Under the pieces are notes generated by a model. That model worked only from the letters and a program-made list of their open reading frames with translations, did no database searches and was not told where the DNA came from. Below, in pieces: positions 12,913 to 23,995 of a DNA stretch of 64,000 bases (the stretch's first letter is position 1; every line of letters begins with the position of its first letter). The DNA lies in assembly GCA_033030425.1 (NCBI GenBank), contig JAUFSD010000025.1, positions 124,001 to 188,000 of the forward strand, written 5' to 3'. This DNA comes from Verpa conica (taxonomy: Eukaryota; Ascomycota; Pezizomycetes; Pezizales; Morchellaceae). Position numbers and translations under genes: made by a program.

Positions 12913-13956
12913 AGTAGTTTTGGTGCACGTGATTGGGGCGCTAGTGATATGTTTAAAGTGACTCCCCTTCACCACTGAGATTTCTAGATGTTGTCATCTT
13001 CGTCAAACAAGAACTCAATTGGTTCTGAAACTGTTACTCACATTACTTAGAACAAAGGATAATATATGACTAGAGTGGATCGATGGGTTTTCGGTGGTGC
13101 TGGCCTTTGGTGCACCTGTAAAATCCGACTACTGTCTTCAGTAAACCTCTCTGTGGTTTCAAACGATGGTTCTTGCCTGTATTATTATGCTCCCTAATAG
13201 GTATAGCCGCTGAAGATCACGGGGTGGAGATCACGCGCCTGTGCTCGGGGACTATGTCTGAGGATCTAGGTGAATTATGGGTTGGAGCCTTTTCTTTCGA
13301 TATATATATCGATAACTTCCTTCTCTCTCTCTTAGACAATCATTTCTTTTTCTACCACATTATCAGCGTTGGTGGTGAAGATGCTTAACACATGGGGGAG
13401 GCCGGATAAGAAGTAACGATAGGAGCAGTGATGTAGTAAGTTTTGGACTCATCCTCGAAGTATCCTATTGATCTTGTTATACAGTTTCCGGTAGAGTTAT
13501 TACGGAACTGTGGCGTGCAAGACCAGTGATCTTGGTTGGCCTAGTTGGTCCTCGGCGAAGATTCCAGCGTCAGTATTGGCTGTAAAACCCCTACTCATAA
13601 CTCATGTTTCCGCAATAATTCTACCGGAGACTGTACATACATGCACAGTGCGCAGTGAGATTCTCGATCGATGTCTTGCATCTTAGGAGGGTTTTTTCCT
13701 ATAAGTTTAGTGAAGACATGGTTGAGGCTACAGTACTTAGCTTCACAGCACTCTCACGATGGGCTACATGTGCATACACTAGTATTACCCTATCCTTTTC
13801 CTTTATAGGCAAAACATAGGTTAATATACATTTTAACGCCGTATTTCTTGCATTTCGCGTGTTTTAATGCACGGTCCGCGTATACGATACTTTACACTCT
13901 ACGAGTATGGAAGCCTCCGCAGCTAATAGATGCATGTAGGTGAGTAGTCATATTTT

Positions 13957-13964
13957 GTCACTCG
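13957..13964 (-). promoter_or_regulatory. bipartite motif copy 4 (CGAGTGAC-N6-TGA)
   Basis: 232 bp upstream of the NLR start; T-to-C variant in the first half, intact second half. Confidence 0.45.
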
Positions 13965-14195
13965 AATAAAAAGACGCGCAGTTATCATGCCCGTGCCTCA
14001 TTTATGGGCGAATGGAAACATCACACGAATTGATGTCACGTGGATCAGGTGTGCTGATTGTGCGACCTGAGTTTCTAGTCAGGTCAACCCCGCTAAAGAG
14101 CTGTGAAGAGTATACCAAACAATTCCCACAGTTCAAGCTATCCAGTTCAACTTCATAATCATCGCTTTTCATCATTACCCTTTTTTACAGTCATC

Positions 14196-17100
14196 ATGGA
14201 GGTTGTTGGTTTCACAGCGAGTGTCATCGCCATCATCCAGCTTGCCGGCAAGGTCACCGTCCTAGGTTACGGCTATATCGGAAGTGTCGCGCGGGCATCT
14301 GGGGATGTTCGGAAGCTCATGGTCGAGATCAAATCATTGAGCGAAGTCCTTAACAACTTGGAAGATTACACAGGCTCAAAGTCGGAGTTATTAAAAACGC
14401 TCAATGAGCCACTCCGAGGGTGTTTTCTAGAGCTGGAAACGCTTCGTTTGAAATTGAAATCTACTTCTGGTGTGCGGGGGAAATGTAGGAAGTTTTTTGG
14501 GTCTCTTAAATGGCCACTGAAGGAAACGGAGACTTTGCAGATCCTGGCGCAAATTGAGCGACATAAGAGTACCTTAAATATGACGCTAAACATACACCAA
14601 ATGTAAGCCTAGCATTCTAATCGACATGCGGTGATCAGACTATGCTGACTTTAAGCAAAGTGCTTTATCAAAATCAATTCAAAGGGATGTCAAGAATGTG
14701 GGAGCTTCTGTTCAAGCGTTCCAGGGTGAATTTCAAGCAGAGTGCAGCGAGCAGGATATATTTCGTAGGGGTAAGTAGGAGTAGTATTTATATAATAGAC
14801 ACACCGCTAATATCCTCTGGAAATATAGACGAAAAGCGGAAGATAGTACTTGATTGGCTATATCCCGAGAACGTGCATGAAAAACATATTGAGATCAGCA
14901 ATAGGCGACAACAGAATACTGGTCAATGGCTTTTGAAATCACCGGAGTATGAGAGCTGGGTCGAAGGGAAGCTGGGGTCTAGATTACTTTGGGGTTACGG
15001 AATTCGTGAGTGACCCCGACCGGAGCGCGCCGTTTGTGGGCTATTGGTATATGGGGCTAACTGCTAGCTATCTCTTGTAGCTGGTGCCGGCAAAACATTC
15101 CTAACGTATGCAATCTGCTAGCCTAAAAACTATTCGCTGCTATTTATCTCAAACTAAATATTTATCTAGCTCTGTTGTTGTCGATAATTTCCAAGGTCAA
15201 CTACATGCGGGAGAAACAGGTTTGGCGTACATTTATTTTGACTACAAAGAACGAGACCGCCAAAGACCCGAACACATCCTTGCCAGCTTGATCAAGCAGC
15301 TCGTCAGTCAGTTGCCAGCCCTGCCTACAGACCTCGAAAGACTACATACAAGGGTTATAAACCCAGGGGAGCTGGTGAATTCTAGGAAAGAAACAAATTG
15401 TGGGAAGCTGGGGCAGCTAGAGGATTCAAAGAAAATTCTAACCATTAATGATTTATATGGAGTTCTCGCCTCGACCTTCGGTCTATTTGGCCGAGTTTTT
15501 CTTGTCTTCGACGCCTTAGACGAGTGTGACCAGAAGTCTCAACGAAGTGTATTACTTCCACTGTTTCACAAAATGGGGGACGATGGGGCTCGCTTGTTCT
15601 TGACCAGTCGTCAGTATCCAGAAGATATACGGAAATCTTTTTGCAATGCAGGCAAGATTGAGCTTTCAGCGCAAGACCAGGATATTAGGAGATATGTCCA
15701 GGAAAAGATAAATGAGAGCCCACGAGCAAAGCGTCTTGTCGACCAAGCAAAGTGCAAAGAGAGAATAGTTTTGGAACTCATAGGATGTGCCAAGGGAATG
15801 TAAGCAGATACTTCTATTTTGTCATACATTCTGCTGCGAGTGGGCCAATGGATTCTAACTGTATCCAGGTTCCTACTTGTGAAGTTCCATATCGATTATC
15901 TATGCCAACAGACGACTCCTAAGCAACTAATTTTGGCACTGGAAACGGTTAAGGCCTCATCATCTGCAGGCCAAAGGTACGCTTTGGATCCCACATACGA
16001 TCGAGTCATGGAGGCCCTCCACAAACAACCCGAGTCCTGCGTAGATCTAGCAACTCAAGTATTTTCTTGGCTTATCAAGGCTAGGCGGACACTCACTATC
16101 CAAGAGGTTCAAGTCGCCATCTCCATCGAGCCTGGGTGCTTCGAATTAGATAAGCTGGACTTACCAGACAGGGCGACAATATTGGACGTTTGTGGCGGCC
16201 TGGTAACGATCGACGACAACAGCGATACTATTCGGCTCGCCCACCTGACTGTCCAGGAGTATCTTATCCGAAAGTCAATAGTCCCTAAACAGGCTGATAC
16301 CACGATTGTAAAGGCCTGCATAGCATATATCTCACTAGATATCTTCGCCAATGGTGCTTGCGAGTCTAGTACTACTCTAGATTCTCGATTCGAGTCGTAC
16401 CCATTCTTTGAATATGTTGCACAGTATTTACCGAGTCACCTCAAGCTTTGTTCCGATGAGTTAACAAAGGATTGTATACTTGGGTTTCTTGAGTGCCCTG
16501 GGAATATGTGTTCTTGGATGCAAGCTGCTATGTATGTCGCGAACGGAAAGACCGTGCCCGAAGAGTACCATGAATATTTCTTAGTAAGGCAGATCCCGCT
16601 GGACATGGCATCAGCGATAGGAAATACTCTGGTGGTTAAGCGACTATTAGAAGAAGGGGCCGATGTCTCTGAGAAGTCAGAGGTTAGCCAGATGACTGCA
16701 CTTATGAGGGCAGCATTTCAAGGTCATGAGGATATTGTGCGACTATTAATCAATTATGGTGCCGATATTGAGGCTAGAGAAAACAGCGGACACTCAGCAT
16801 TACATCAGGCAGCTGGTGGAGGACATCATGCAGTGGTCGGGCTGCTACTCGATAAAGGTGCTAGTATCGAAGCTCAAACGAATAATGGGTACACAGCACT
16901 GCACTGGGCAGCTAATAGAGGACATCATGCAGTGGTCGGGCTGCTACTCGATAAAGGCGCCAGTATCGAAGCTCAACAGGAAAATGGGTGGACAGCACTG
17001 CACTTTGCAGCTGATAAAGGACATCATGCAGTGGCCGGGCTGCTACTCGATAAAGGCGCCAGTATCGAAGCACAAGACAAAGATAAATGGACAGCACTGC

Positions 17101-17555
17101 ACAAGGCAGCTTCCGAAGGACATCATGCAGTGGTCGGGCTGCTACTCGATAAAGGCGCCAGTATCGAAGCACAAAACAAAGATAAATGGACAGCACTGCA
17201 CTGGGCAGCTCATGAAGGATATCATGCAGTGGTTGGGCTGCTACTCGATAAAGGCGCCAGTATCGAAGCACAAAACAAAGATAAATGGACAGCACTGCAC
17301 TGGGCAGCTCATAGAGGACATCATGCAGTGGTCGGGCTGCTACTCGATAAAGGCGCCAGTATCGAAGCTCAGACGAATAATGGGCAGACAGCACTGCACC
17401 GGGCAGCTAGTAGAGGACATCATATAGTAGTCAAACTACTACTCGAGAATGGAGCTAATACCGAGACCCAAGAGAACAATGGAAGGACAGCTCTGCGATT
17501 TGCAAATATGGGGAGGCACCAGGCAGTCATTGAGCTTCTTCAGGAGGGTAGCTAA
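14196..17555 (+). CDS. NLR-like STAND protein: fungal HeLo-like N-domain, NACHT, ankyrin repeats
   Basis: Fungal NLRs of this layout act in non-self recognition and cell death or defence signalling. The exons are 14196-14602, 14661-14770, 14829-15005, 15081-15105, 15170-15799 and 15869-17555, giving 1011 residues with every junction in phase. Residues 1 to about 170 are the fungal STAND N-terminal domain, with the typical opening MEVVGFTASVIAIIQLAGKV. The NACHT P-loop GIPGAGKT is at about 230-237. Walker B with acidic residues, FLVFDALDEC, is at 350-359. An LFLTSRQYPEDI sensor-like stretch and the winged-helix region follow. Ankyrin repeats run from about 690 to the end, and from about 755 they are near-identical 33-residue units. 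An in-frame ATG at 14103 exists, but the conserved domain begins at 14196. The effector mechanism is unknown; the domain reading is firm. Confidence 0.93.
16821..17513 (+). repeat. seven 99-bp tandem ankyrin-coding units
   Basis: Units begin with GGACATCATG-like sequence at 16821, 16920, 17019, 17118, 17217, 17316 and 17415, an exact 99-bp period. Units 4 and 5 differ at only about four positions. The seventh is clearly diverged, as are flanking ankyrin repeats outside the array. Each unit encodes GHHAVVGLLLDKGASIEAQ plus a variable 14-residue segment (such as TNNGYTALHWAANR or DKDKWTALHKAASE). Variation concentrates in the loop and first helix, the part of ankyrin repeats that usually contacts a ligand. 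Confidence 0.97.
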
Positions 17556-20500
17556 TATTATCCCAGAAAGGAGAAGGTATGCAGAGTTGTATATTGATGT
17601 TTTTATTATGAAGGATTTCTTGGAGGAATTGTGATTTATCTTACGGCCTAGGAGTTTACGTTCGAATATTCTAAATGACAATGAGTAGTTGATTTGGGGG
17701 GTGAATGGGACTACAAGATATACGGTGGTTAGTTTTTCTTACCTGTTTCGTTTCCTTTTCAGTCTACTGGCTAAAAAATGTCTGTTTATGGGATCTGCTG
17801 GTGTCATAGACTATATTGTATATGACCTACTGTTTCTACAACATTTTCCTTATTTCCTTTTGGAGCTTCTTTTGTACTATTTGGAATATTTTATCTCATT
17901 TGATTGTAGCGCAGTATAGTATGCTCTTATTTGCTTTGAATATTAAAGAGGAGCCATTAAAATTTAATACAGAGGTATTTAAAGTATCTGGAATCTCGGA
18001 ATAGGCAGAATTTTGGCAGAGCAATTATTTATTCTGTAAGATTGAAAAAGAAGGGTAGGGGTGCTATACGCGGCTATTACTATTAGGCAATCCTGCAAGT
18101 ATTGAGGCACTAGACATAGGAAATGGAGTACTATAAACTCCGAATGATAATACTGAGTGAGTGGGAAAATATTCTATTTACGAGGTGTGTAGGGTTAGGT
18201 AGGTAGTGTTGGGACGGCTACTGAAACATTATAGTATACCGTGTTATCTCGCAAATAATGAACATGCCTAGGCTGAGAGAGCAGGCTAGAACCAAATAAT
18301 TACTAGCTAAAGTAATGAAATTTAGACTATTTAATAGACTTGATATATATTTACCCACTAAGATTGAACTGCAACACCTATTCGGTCAATCAGAACACAG
18401 TCACAGCTCTGAAGGCTCGGCCCAGGTATGTTCATTATTTGCGAGACAATGCGACAGTATACATAAGGAACCACACTTCACAGTTTTGGGCTGTTAGTTT
18501 TTCCCCTCACTAAACCTTTTAAAATTGATTTTATATACAGGGTTCTACTCTTAATCGAGCTTGGGGCTTAGGGGCTATTAAAATTCTTTGGTCCCTATAT
18601 AAATTAAATATAAATCCTAATCTCCACCCGTTAAACTTCCTCGAGTTAAGAGTATAACCTGAGGATTTCTCCGCAGACTTTAGCATCTGTCGTAACAATT
18701 GTGTAAGTACTAGTAGCAATAGCCGTAAGTTCAGGACTAGCCTAGCCTAAGGCTTTGGCAGATACTAGGTGGACTTGGCTTGAGTATGTTATAGAAACTA
18801 GCCGCTGTATAATTTATATAACTATGACCGAGTTTCTAGATGTTGTAGCTTCTGTAAAAAAATTAAACGAGGGCCTTCCTATCCATATACTGTACCGGAC
18901 AGGAAGGGTGGGGCGGGATTTCCTACTCACAGATTTCTTTTAGCATGGTTAGGTGTAATAAAGTCAAAAACGACACTTCTATGTATTGGGACAAGACTTT
19001 CTGACAACTGACTGTCCCACCCCTTGCGCTCGTTACAATATGTTCTTATTTTGTGGGAGGAACGGATAGGGCGATTGGAAAGTCTTCGGGCGATGCTCTC
19101 AACTCTACCTATCCCGCAACTACACAATAATTAAGAGTGTTCCTCGGTGTATATCCTATTCCGTGTTTTAGTAAGAAGCCATTATACCCAGCTATTGACT
19201 AGATAGCCGCCAAGACCAGTGTCGGCCAAATCTCCGCCAAGACAGGGCTTAGGGCTCAGCAAACCCCACATGTTTTAAGAAATTTTTTTGGCAACCGTCC
19301 CAACTTTGATCATCTTATGTCTGTTTATCAACAACAGTGCCCTCCGATCTATGCAGCTCTTTTGGTACGCCCCGACTGCTTGGTGCTTCTTAAAACTTCC
19401 GATTTACCTATGAAGTGGTAATTGCGAATGGTAGGTTACAATTCCCCATCTGTGTTTCACCCCCGCCTGCTCGCACGGTAGGATGATGAACACATGAAAC
19501 AATTAAACAATACTTCTGAGTGTCTCGATGAAGTCTAAAATTTTATGCGTTATGGTTCCTGACAACTACCTCTTTGAATGCATCTTTCGCTGCTTCTATC
19601 CCATCCATTGTCTGAATCAAAGCTAATGGTCTTCACCCCTCAAGTTGTTATAGCCGCATCTTGGATAGTGTCTTCTGCAATGGGATAATTTGTGAGTATG
19701 GGTTTTTTTTCTCTCGCTTTCTTCTCTTTGTGCCCACAATTTTCGTGTGATGAACAAAAAAAAATCTTATCTACTTATCTACATTGTCTGAAATTCATTG
19801 AAGACATGATATTTTGCCTCTGACTCCGATTTCTTCACAACACTTTATCTCCTACTGATTACACAAATTGTTCAATTGCTAACTCCTTTCAAGTATCTCT
19901 ATAGAGTCTGGTATCGGCGGGGGTAGCCTTCGAACGCACCACCGATGCTTCATACATTGGTCGCAGTACGAAGTCTGGATCGCATCGAGGTCGTCCGAAC
20001 ACCCCAGCCGTTCCCTCTGTATCCGCTTGTTCCTGTCCCACAAAAAAAACCTCTCCATATCTGCCCCTACTGTTGTCCTAAGGCTTTAGGGTTCCTGGAA
20101 GAGAGGGAGATTACCCCCTGTATGTGCGTGGCATCAGTCAATCATTCGTAATAAATGTCGTCGCGGGTGCGGGGCATGGTGTGCACTGTTGAGAAAACTG
20201 CCCCGTTTCCATATAGCGGGTGCGGTGGTTATACGTGTTCTACATTCAGTTCCTGTGGGGGTTCCACCTTTGTTTCTTGTCGTTCGTCAAGAAGAAATTG
20301 TTTTTGGCTGCGGTTGGTTTATGGTATGTCTTATCTATTCCTATTTGTTTCATTCCCTTATCCACCGCCACACACCCGCATATTATGATGATCTTTACTT
20401 CTTCACTTTCAGACCTCTTAAGAGGGATGGTGAACAAACGACATATCAAGCTCAACAGTCTGATATTTTGCACCTCTTCTTCACATTTCCTCCCCAGCAA

Positions 20501-20582
20501 CTTCACTTTACATCAAGAGCTCATGAAGCTAACGCTATAACCAGTCTTAGGAAGCGGTCTCGTTTGGATTGACGACTCTTCT

Positions 20583-20686
20583 ATTGTATCGTCTGTCAGA
20601 AAGGTCTGCCAAAAGTCCTAATACAGCAGCCCACTTGCCGGGGAGACGTTCCGGTACTCATTGGCAGCCCTGGCAGACGATACGAT
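20583..20686. repeat. short inverted repeat
   Basis: ATTGTATCGTCTGTCAG (20583-20599) pairs with the reverse complement of 20670-20686 at 15 of 17 positions, leaving a 70-nt loop. It could be a worn element end or a hairpin; nothing else identifies it. Confidence 0.4.
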
Positions 20687-21253
20687 GAAGTTTCAACAAC
20701 TCCTTACATTCCCGCGCCCCTACATAAACAACCCGGCACTCCAGTCTACTAAAGGTAAGCTCTAAATTTTATTATTATTACAAACCCTTGCCCCCTAAGG
20801 TACTATGTCGCCGATATGATGATTTTTTCAAAGCATGTATTACCCGAGAAGAATGGCTATGTACAAAATGCCTCTTCATTGAAGTAAATGTGAATTCCTC
20901 GAACTGATCTTCGCAATATGTCATCCATTTGTCTCACTTGATTTAGTTATTCCTATTTTAGAGAGAGCTAATTGTTTCTTTTGAAGACCATTAGGAGTTT
21001 TTGGCTGCGGTTATTAGCCTAGTATATCCATAGAAGCAATAAATTAATAAATTAACATAAATCAAACCTGTTATAAGATGTGAATAGATGTGACACGGTG
21101 AAAACCCGAGTGTGGAAAGTTAATTCTCTAATTTTACCCTAGCACTGTATCAACCCCATACGGACCCCATATCCACTACCATTGAGATTTAACACCAAAG
21201 AAAAATTGTTTTAGAGTGAGTTTTGGGATATTTTTCCCTTGGAAATAATCCCA

Positions 21254-21261
21254 ATCACTCG
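21254..21261 (-). promoter_or_regulatory. bipartite motif copy 5 (first half only)
   Basis: Lies in the gene-poor stretch about 990 bp before the CFEM-like gene; TAT follows at the second-half position. Confidence 0.35.
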
Positions 21262-21367
21262 TAAATAATAATCCGTCTATACCCAATAAACCCCCCGGAT
21301 ACCATTATCCACCGCCGTCAGCACCTAATACCTATACCCTGCCCTCCGGGTACGCTGCTTCCGGCTT

Positions 21368-21383
21368 GACGGTATATACCGTC
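21368..21383. repeat. 16-bp perfect palindrome GACGGTATATACCGTC
   Basis: The sequence equals its own reverse complement over all 16 bases. It lies about 870 bp upstream of the CFEM-like gene. It could be a dimeric regulator site; that is inference. Confidence 0.4.
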
Positions 21384-21952
21384 CCAACTGACGAAACAGA
21401 GTAATAGTGGATACCCACTATACAAGACTAAGAATCACAATTCCATACCACGCAGATAACCGTCTCATAAACTATCCCCCTCTCGCTTCTCCAAAAAAGA
21501 AATTGGCGCATTTGCCTTCCTTTCTTTGGTAATTGGTTCCGCATTGCCGTCTTGGACTGATACATATGGCCCTGTTCCCGAGACACGGTATACACCGTTT
21601 GCATCCGGCCCCGAGCGTAGATAATACTGAGCAGACCAGTACGTGCACGAGTTCGTGGATACAAAAGTTCTTTTTTTTTGATATTCTGATTTTATTTCAA
21701 AATTAAAGAACCATTTATCAAAAGTGCCTTTGTCAGAGTAAATACCTCACCGCTACCAACCCATGTATCTCATCACTAATTAGCGAGGACATCAAACCCA
21801 ATCATCCAAAGGGGTTCCGGAAATCCCGACAGAGCTGTATACAATAACCCCATTAAGGCGGGTAACCAAAGCCAGAATCAGGCTCACGACACCGTGGGGG
21901 GGGGGAAGAAACCGCTACATCCGGGGGAAAGCAACACCCGAACCAAACACTT

Positions 21953-21964
21953 GGGTTAGGGTTA
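21953..21964 (+). promoter_or_regulatory. telomere-like tract GGGTTAGGGTTA
   Basis: Two tandem copies of the TTAGGG unit sit in an intergenic region about 290 bp before the CFEM-like gene. Such short interstitial tracts can bind TTAGGG-repeat factors (Tbf1 type) in fungi. Confidence 0.4.
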
Positions 21965-22211
21965 CCCCGTATTTCACCCCATACGGAGTGAAACAACACA
22001 ACTTCTCCCCCTCTCTCCCTCTTCTTCTTCTCTACCTGATTCTATAGAGGAAAAGAAATACTTACAACAAAGGCCTACGATTCTCTCAATGACGAACTAA
22101 CATACCCGCCTCATCTATCGCCCCCCCTCCTCCTCCTCGCCCCGCCTTACGAGTATATCAACTAGCGCCCTTATCTACCACATTACTCAGCACCCACCCC
22201 AACTGAAAAGC

Positions 22212-22230
22212 AGAAGAAGAAGAAGAAGAA
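22212..22230 (+). repeat. (GAA)n tract in the 5' leader of the CFEM-like gene
   Basis: About six GAA units end 20 bp before the start codon at 22250. The tract is exactly complementary to the (TTC)n tract at 22661-22683 just past the stop codon. Confidence 0.9.
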
Positions 22231-22249
22231 AAAAACCCCTCCCCCGATA

Positions 22250-22633
22250 ATGGACCCCTCCACGCGGACGCTTCTCCTTCTCCTCGGTTTCCTCCTACTA
22301 CACCTCGTATCCGCACACGACATCGACATGAGTTTCACACCCGGCTGGGCAAACCTCGACACCTGCATCCAACTCTGCTTCACCGGCGCGCGCCCAGACC
22401 AATCCCTCGGCACGCGGCTAGACTGCACGACAAAGCGTTGTGTATGCGACCCAAACACGTTCCCCCAGGTCAAGGAGTTTATGGATCTCTGCTCGAAAAT
22501 GTATTGCACGAAGCCGCGGAGACTCGAGTGGTGGAAGGTCGGGGCTTGGAATACGGTGTTTGAGAGGTACTGTGAGGGGGAGTTTGGGGCGGTGCAAGGA
22601 GATGGGGATGGCTTGGGGAGGGAGGTTTGGTAG
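22250..22633 (+). CDS. small secreted cysteine-rich protein, CFEM-like
   Basis: This is a 127-residue single-exon gene. Residues 1-22 form a clear signal peptide (a run of Leu, then HLVSA before HD). The mature part has eight cysteines at 39, 43, 59, 64, 66, 81, 86 and 108. The C-x3-C pair and the C-x4-C-x-C core match the fungal eight-cysteine CFEM pattern. Spacing around the last two cysteines is longer than in the canonical domain, so the assignment is tentative. CFEM proteins are extracellular or wall-anchored and some bind haem or act as effectors. No GPI signal or membrane helix is seen at the C terminus, which suggests a free secreted protein. It is unlikely to be random, given signal peptide plus even cysteine number. 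Confidence 0.7.
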   Translation: MDPSTRTLLLLLGFLLLHLVSAHDIDMSFTPGWANLDTCIQLCFTGARPDQSLGTRLDCTTKRCVCDPNTFPQVKEFMDLCSKMYCTKPRRLEWWKVGAWNTVFERYCEGEFGAVQGDGDGLGREVW

Positions 22634-22660
22634 TGGGGGATTGTCTATGGGTTGTTAGTA

Positions 22661-22683
22661 TCTTCTTCTTCTTCTTCTTCTTC
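22661..22683 (+). repeat. (TTC)n tract in the 3' region of the CFEM-like gene
   Basis: Seven TTC units begin 28 bp after the stop codon. They are the exact complement of the leader (GAA)n tract, so a transcript holding both could fold into a closed panhandle. Confidence 0.9.
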
Positions 22684-23057
22684 ATGGAATATCAGTATAG
22701 GTAAGGTCGCACTGAGGGGTGTGTGTGTTTATCGTGATAGGGAACCACATGTTGCCGTAGCTATCACTTTATAAAGTTGGCGCCTGGAGTTATAGGAGCA
22801 GTATAGGATATTTGTTAATACCCTATTTTTTTCCTTCTTTTCTTCTTTTTCTTGTCTTTTCTTTTCTCCCCCCCCCCCCCAGCTGGAGAACCCGGTTCTT
22901 CATTGAGCGACTGAACTGGATATGTATGTATGAATATATGTGGATAGGGTGTAGTATTTCCATTGAAAGTTGAATAAATGATTTTCCCCCCACTCGAAGT
23001 CTACACCTTAATATGCTTACTGAAAACCCAAGCTTGAGGGAAAATACTGCATAGCAT

Positions 23058-23065
23058 ATCACTCG
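23058..23065 (-). promoter_or_regulatory. bipartite motif copy 6 (CGAGTGAT-N6-TGC)
   Basis: 425 bp past the stop of the CFEM-like gene. Confidence 0.4.
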
Positions 23066-23995
23066 TCCAAGATCTCTCTCTAGAAGCACAGTTTTTAGTG
23101 ATACAACGTTTAATAATCACCCAAAGCGGTGGGAGAAGACTAGCCGATCGGGAGGGGGAGCTACTGCACTTCTATAGTAACACAACTCCGGAAAGAAGTT
23201 CGATATTTTCCTTGGGGAGATCTAAGATGTGGGGTTTTCCCCACAAAAAGTGGTGGCGTGAGTAACGACCTGAAATAGTCCGCGCGTTATGAACCCCTTC
23301 TTGGCGAGATTTCTATATCATGAAAAATCCACAAACGGCGATTTTATTTCACAATCCCTTATCGACAACTACTTAAATTAAACAACTTGTAACCTAAGTA
23401 CAAGTATATCTAGCCTAAGCGCATTCTAGGATCAAGTTAATAAAAAATACATAGATCTATCACTTACAAAACTACCTTTCACACATACCCAATCTACCCT
23501 AAACCTCGGAGATCTCCAACCATACTGGCCTGACCTTCGGTATACGGCAATATCAGGAGATCCCTTGCACTCAATGAAGTACTATAGGATCAACCCCTCC
23601 TTTTGCCGCGCTCTCGGGCCTACAGTACATACGCCGCTACTAAAGTACCGGGATCCCGTACCGCGACATCTGCATCCTCTAGCCCCAGACAGCGTAGCGC
23701 CCTCGAGCTTGTCTCAAAGCCAACAACATCTCTATCAAGTCAGCCCAGCACATCTGGTTTCATGGTTGACTCCATCGACTGAATCGTGGAGATTCGCATC
23801 ACCAGTACGTTCACCCCCCTATCCCAATTGACCCCGTAAAAACAAGGAAAGAATCCTAGCCCCTAACTCACACGATCAGTACTGTTCCCAGGTCGCGTTT
23901 GAAATATTCCATCTGTCTCTCAGTCCAGTTCAAAACACCCAACCAAGGAGTAGCTTATCCATTATCCTATCGCTTATCAACCTCCCCCCATCCTA

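Larger units (their letters stand above)
12578..14195. other. intergenic region between AIM21 and the NLR gene
   Basis: No gene is supported over 1.6 kb. Short frames (12456-12975 minus and 13173-13388 plus) look random. Visible features are two copies of the bipartite motif (12905 and 13957), a 12-bp palindrome CGATATATATCG at 13299-13310, and a CT-rich stretch just before the NLR start. Confidence 0.5.
17556..22249. other. gene-poor AT-rich stretch
   Basis: No gene is supported over 4.7 kb. Frames at 18315-18497, 18755-18943, 19945-20151 and 20155-20572 lack recognisable domains and convincing context. The stretch holds a short inverted repeat (20583-20686), a 16-bp perfect palindrome (21368-21383), a copy of the bipartite motif (21254) and a telomere-like tract (21953-21964). 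The last 300 bp become C/T-rich and then A/G-rich, as expected for a promoter and leader. Confidence 0.5.
22634..23995. other. intergenic region, CFEM-like gene to F-box gene
   Basis: No gene is supported. It includes a 13-C run at 22868-22880, a copy of the bipartite motif at 23058, and AT-rich DNA at 23330-23460. The frame at 23565-23831 shows no domain. Confidence 0.5.

Noticed and set aside
14103..14195. Upstream in-frame ATG of the NLR gene
   Set aside because: The domain's conserved first residues begin at 14196; the upstream 31 codons look like leader.
16756..17427. 223-codon and 160-codon frames over the ankyrin array
   Set aside because: They are alternate-frame shadows kept open by the 99-bp period, which is divisible by three.
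16821..17513. Regular repeats suggesting a CRISPR array
   Set aside because: The repeats are coding, 99 bp without spacers, and the window is eukaryotic.
20155..20572. Overlapping plus frames of up to 127 codons
   Set aside because: Three frames are open at once and none has recognisable features.
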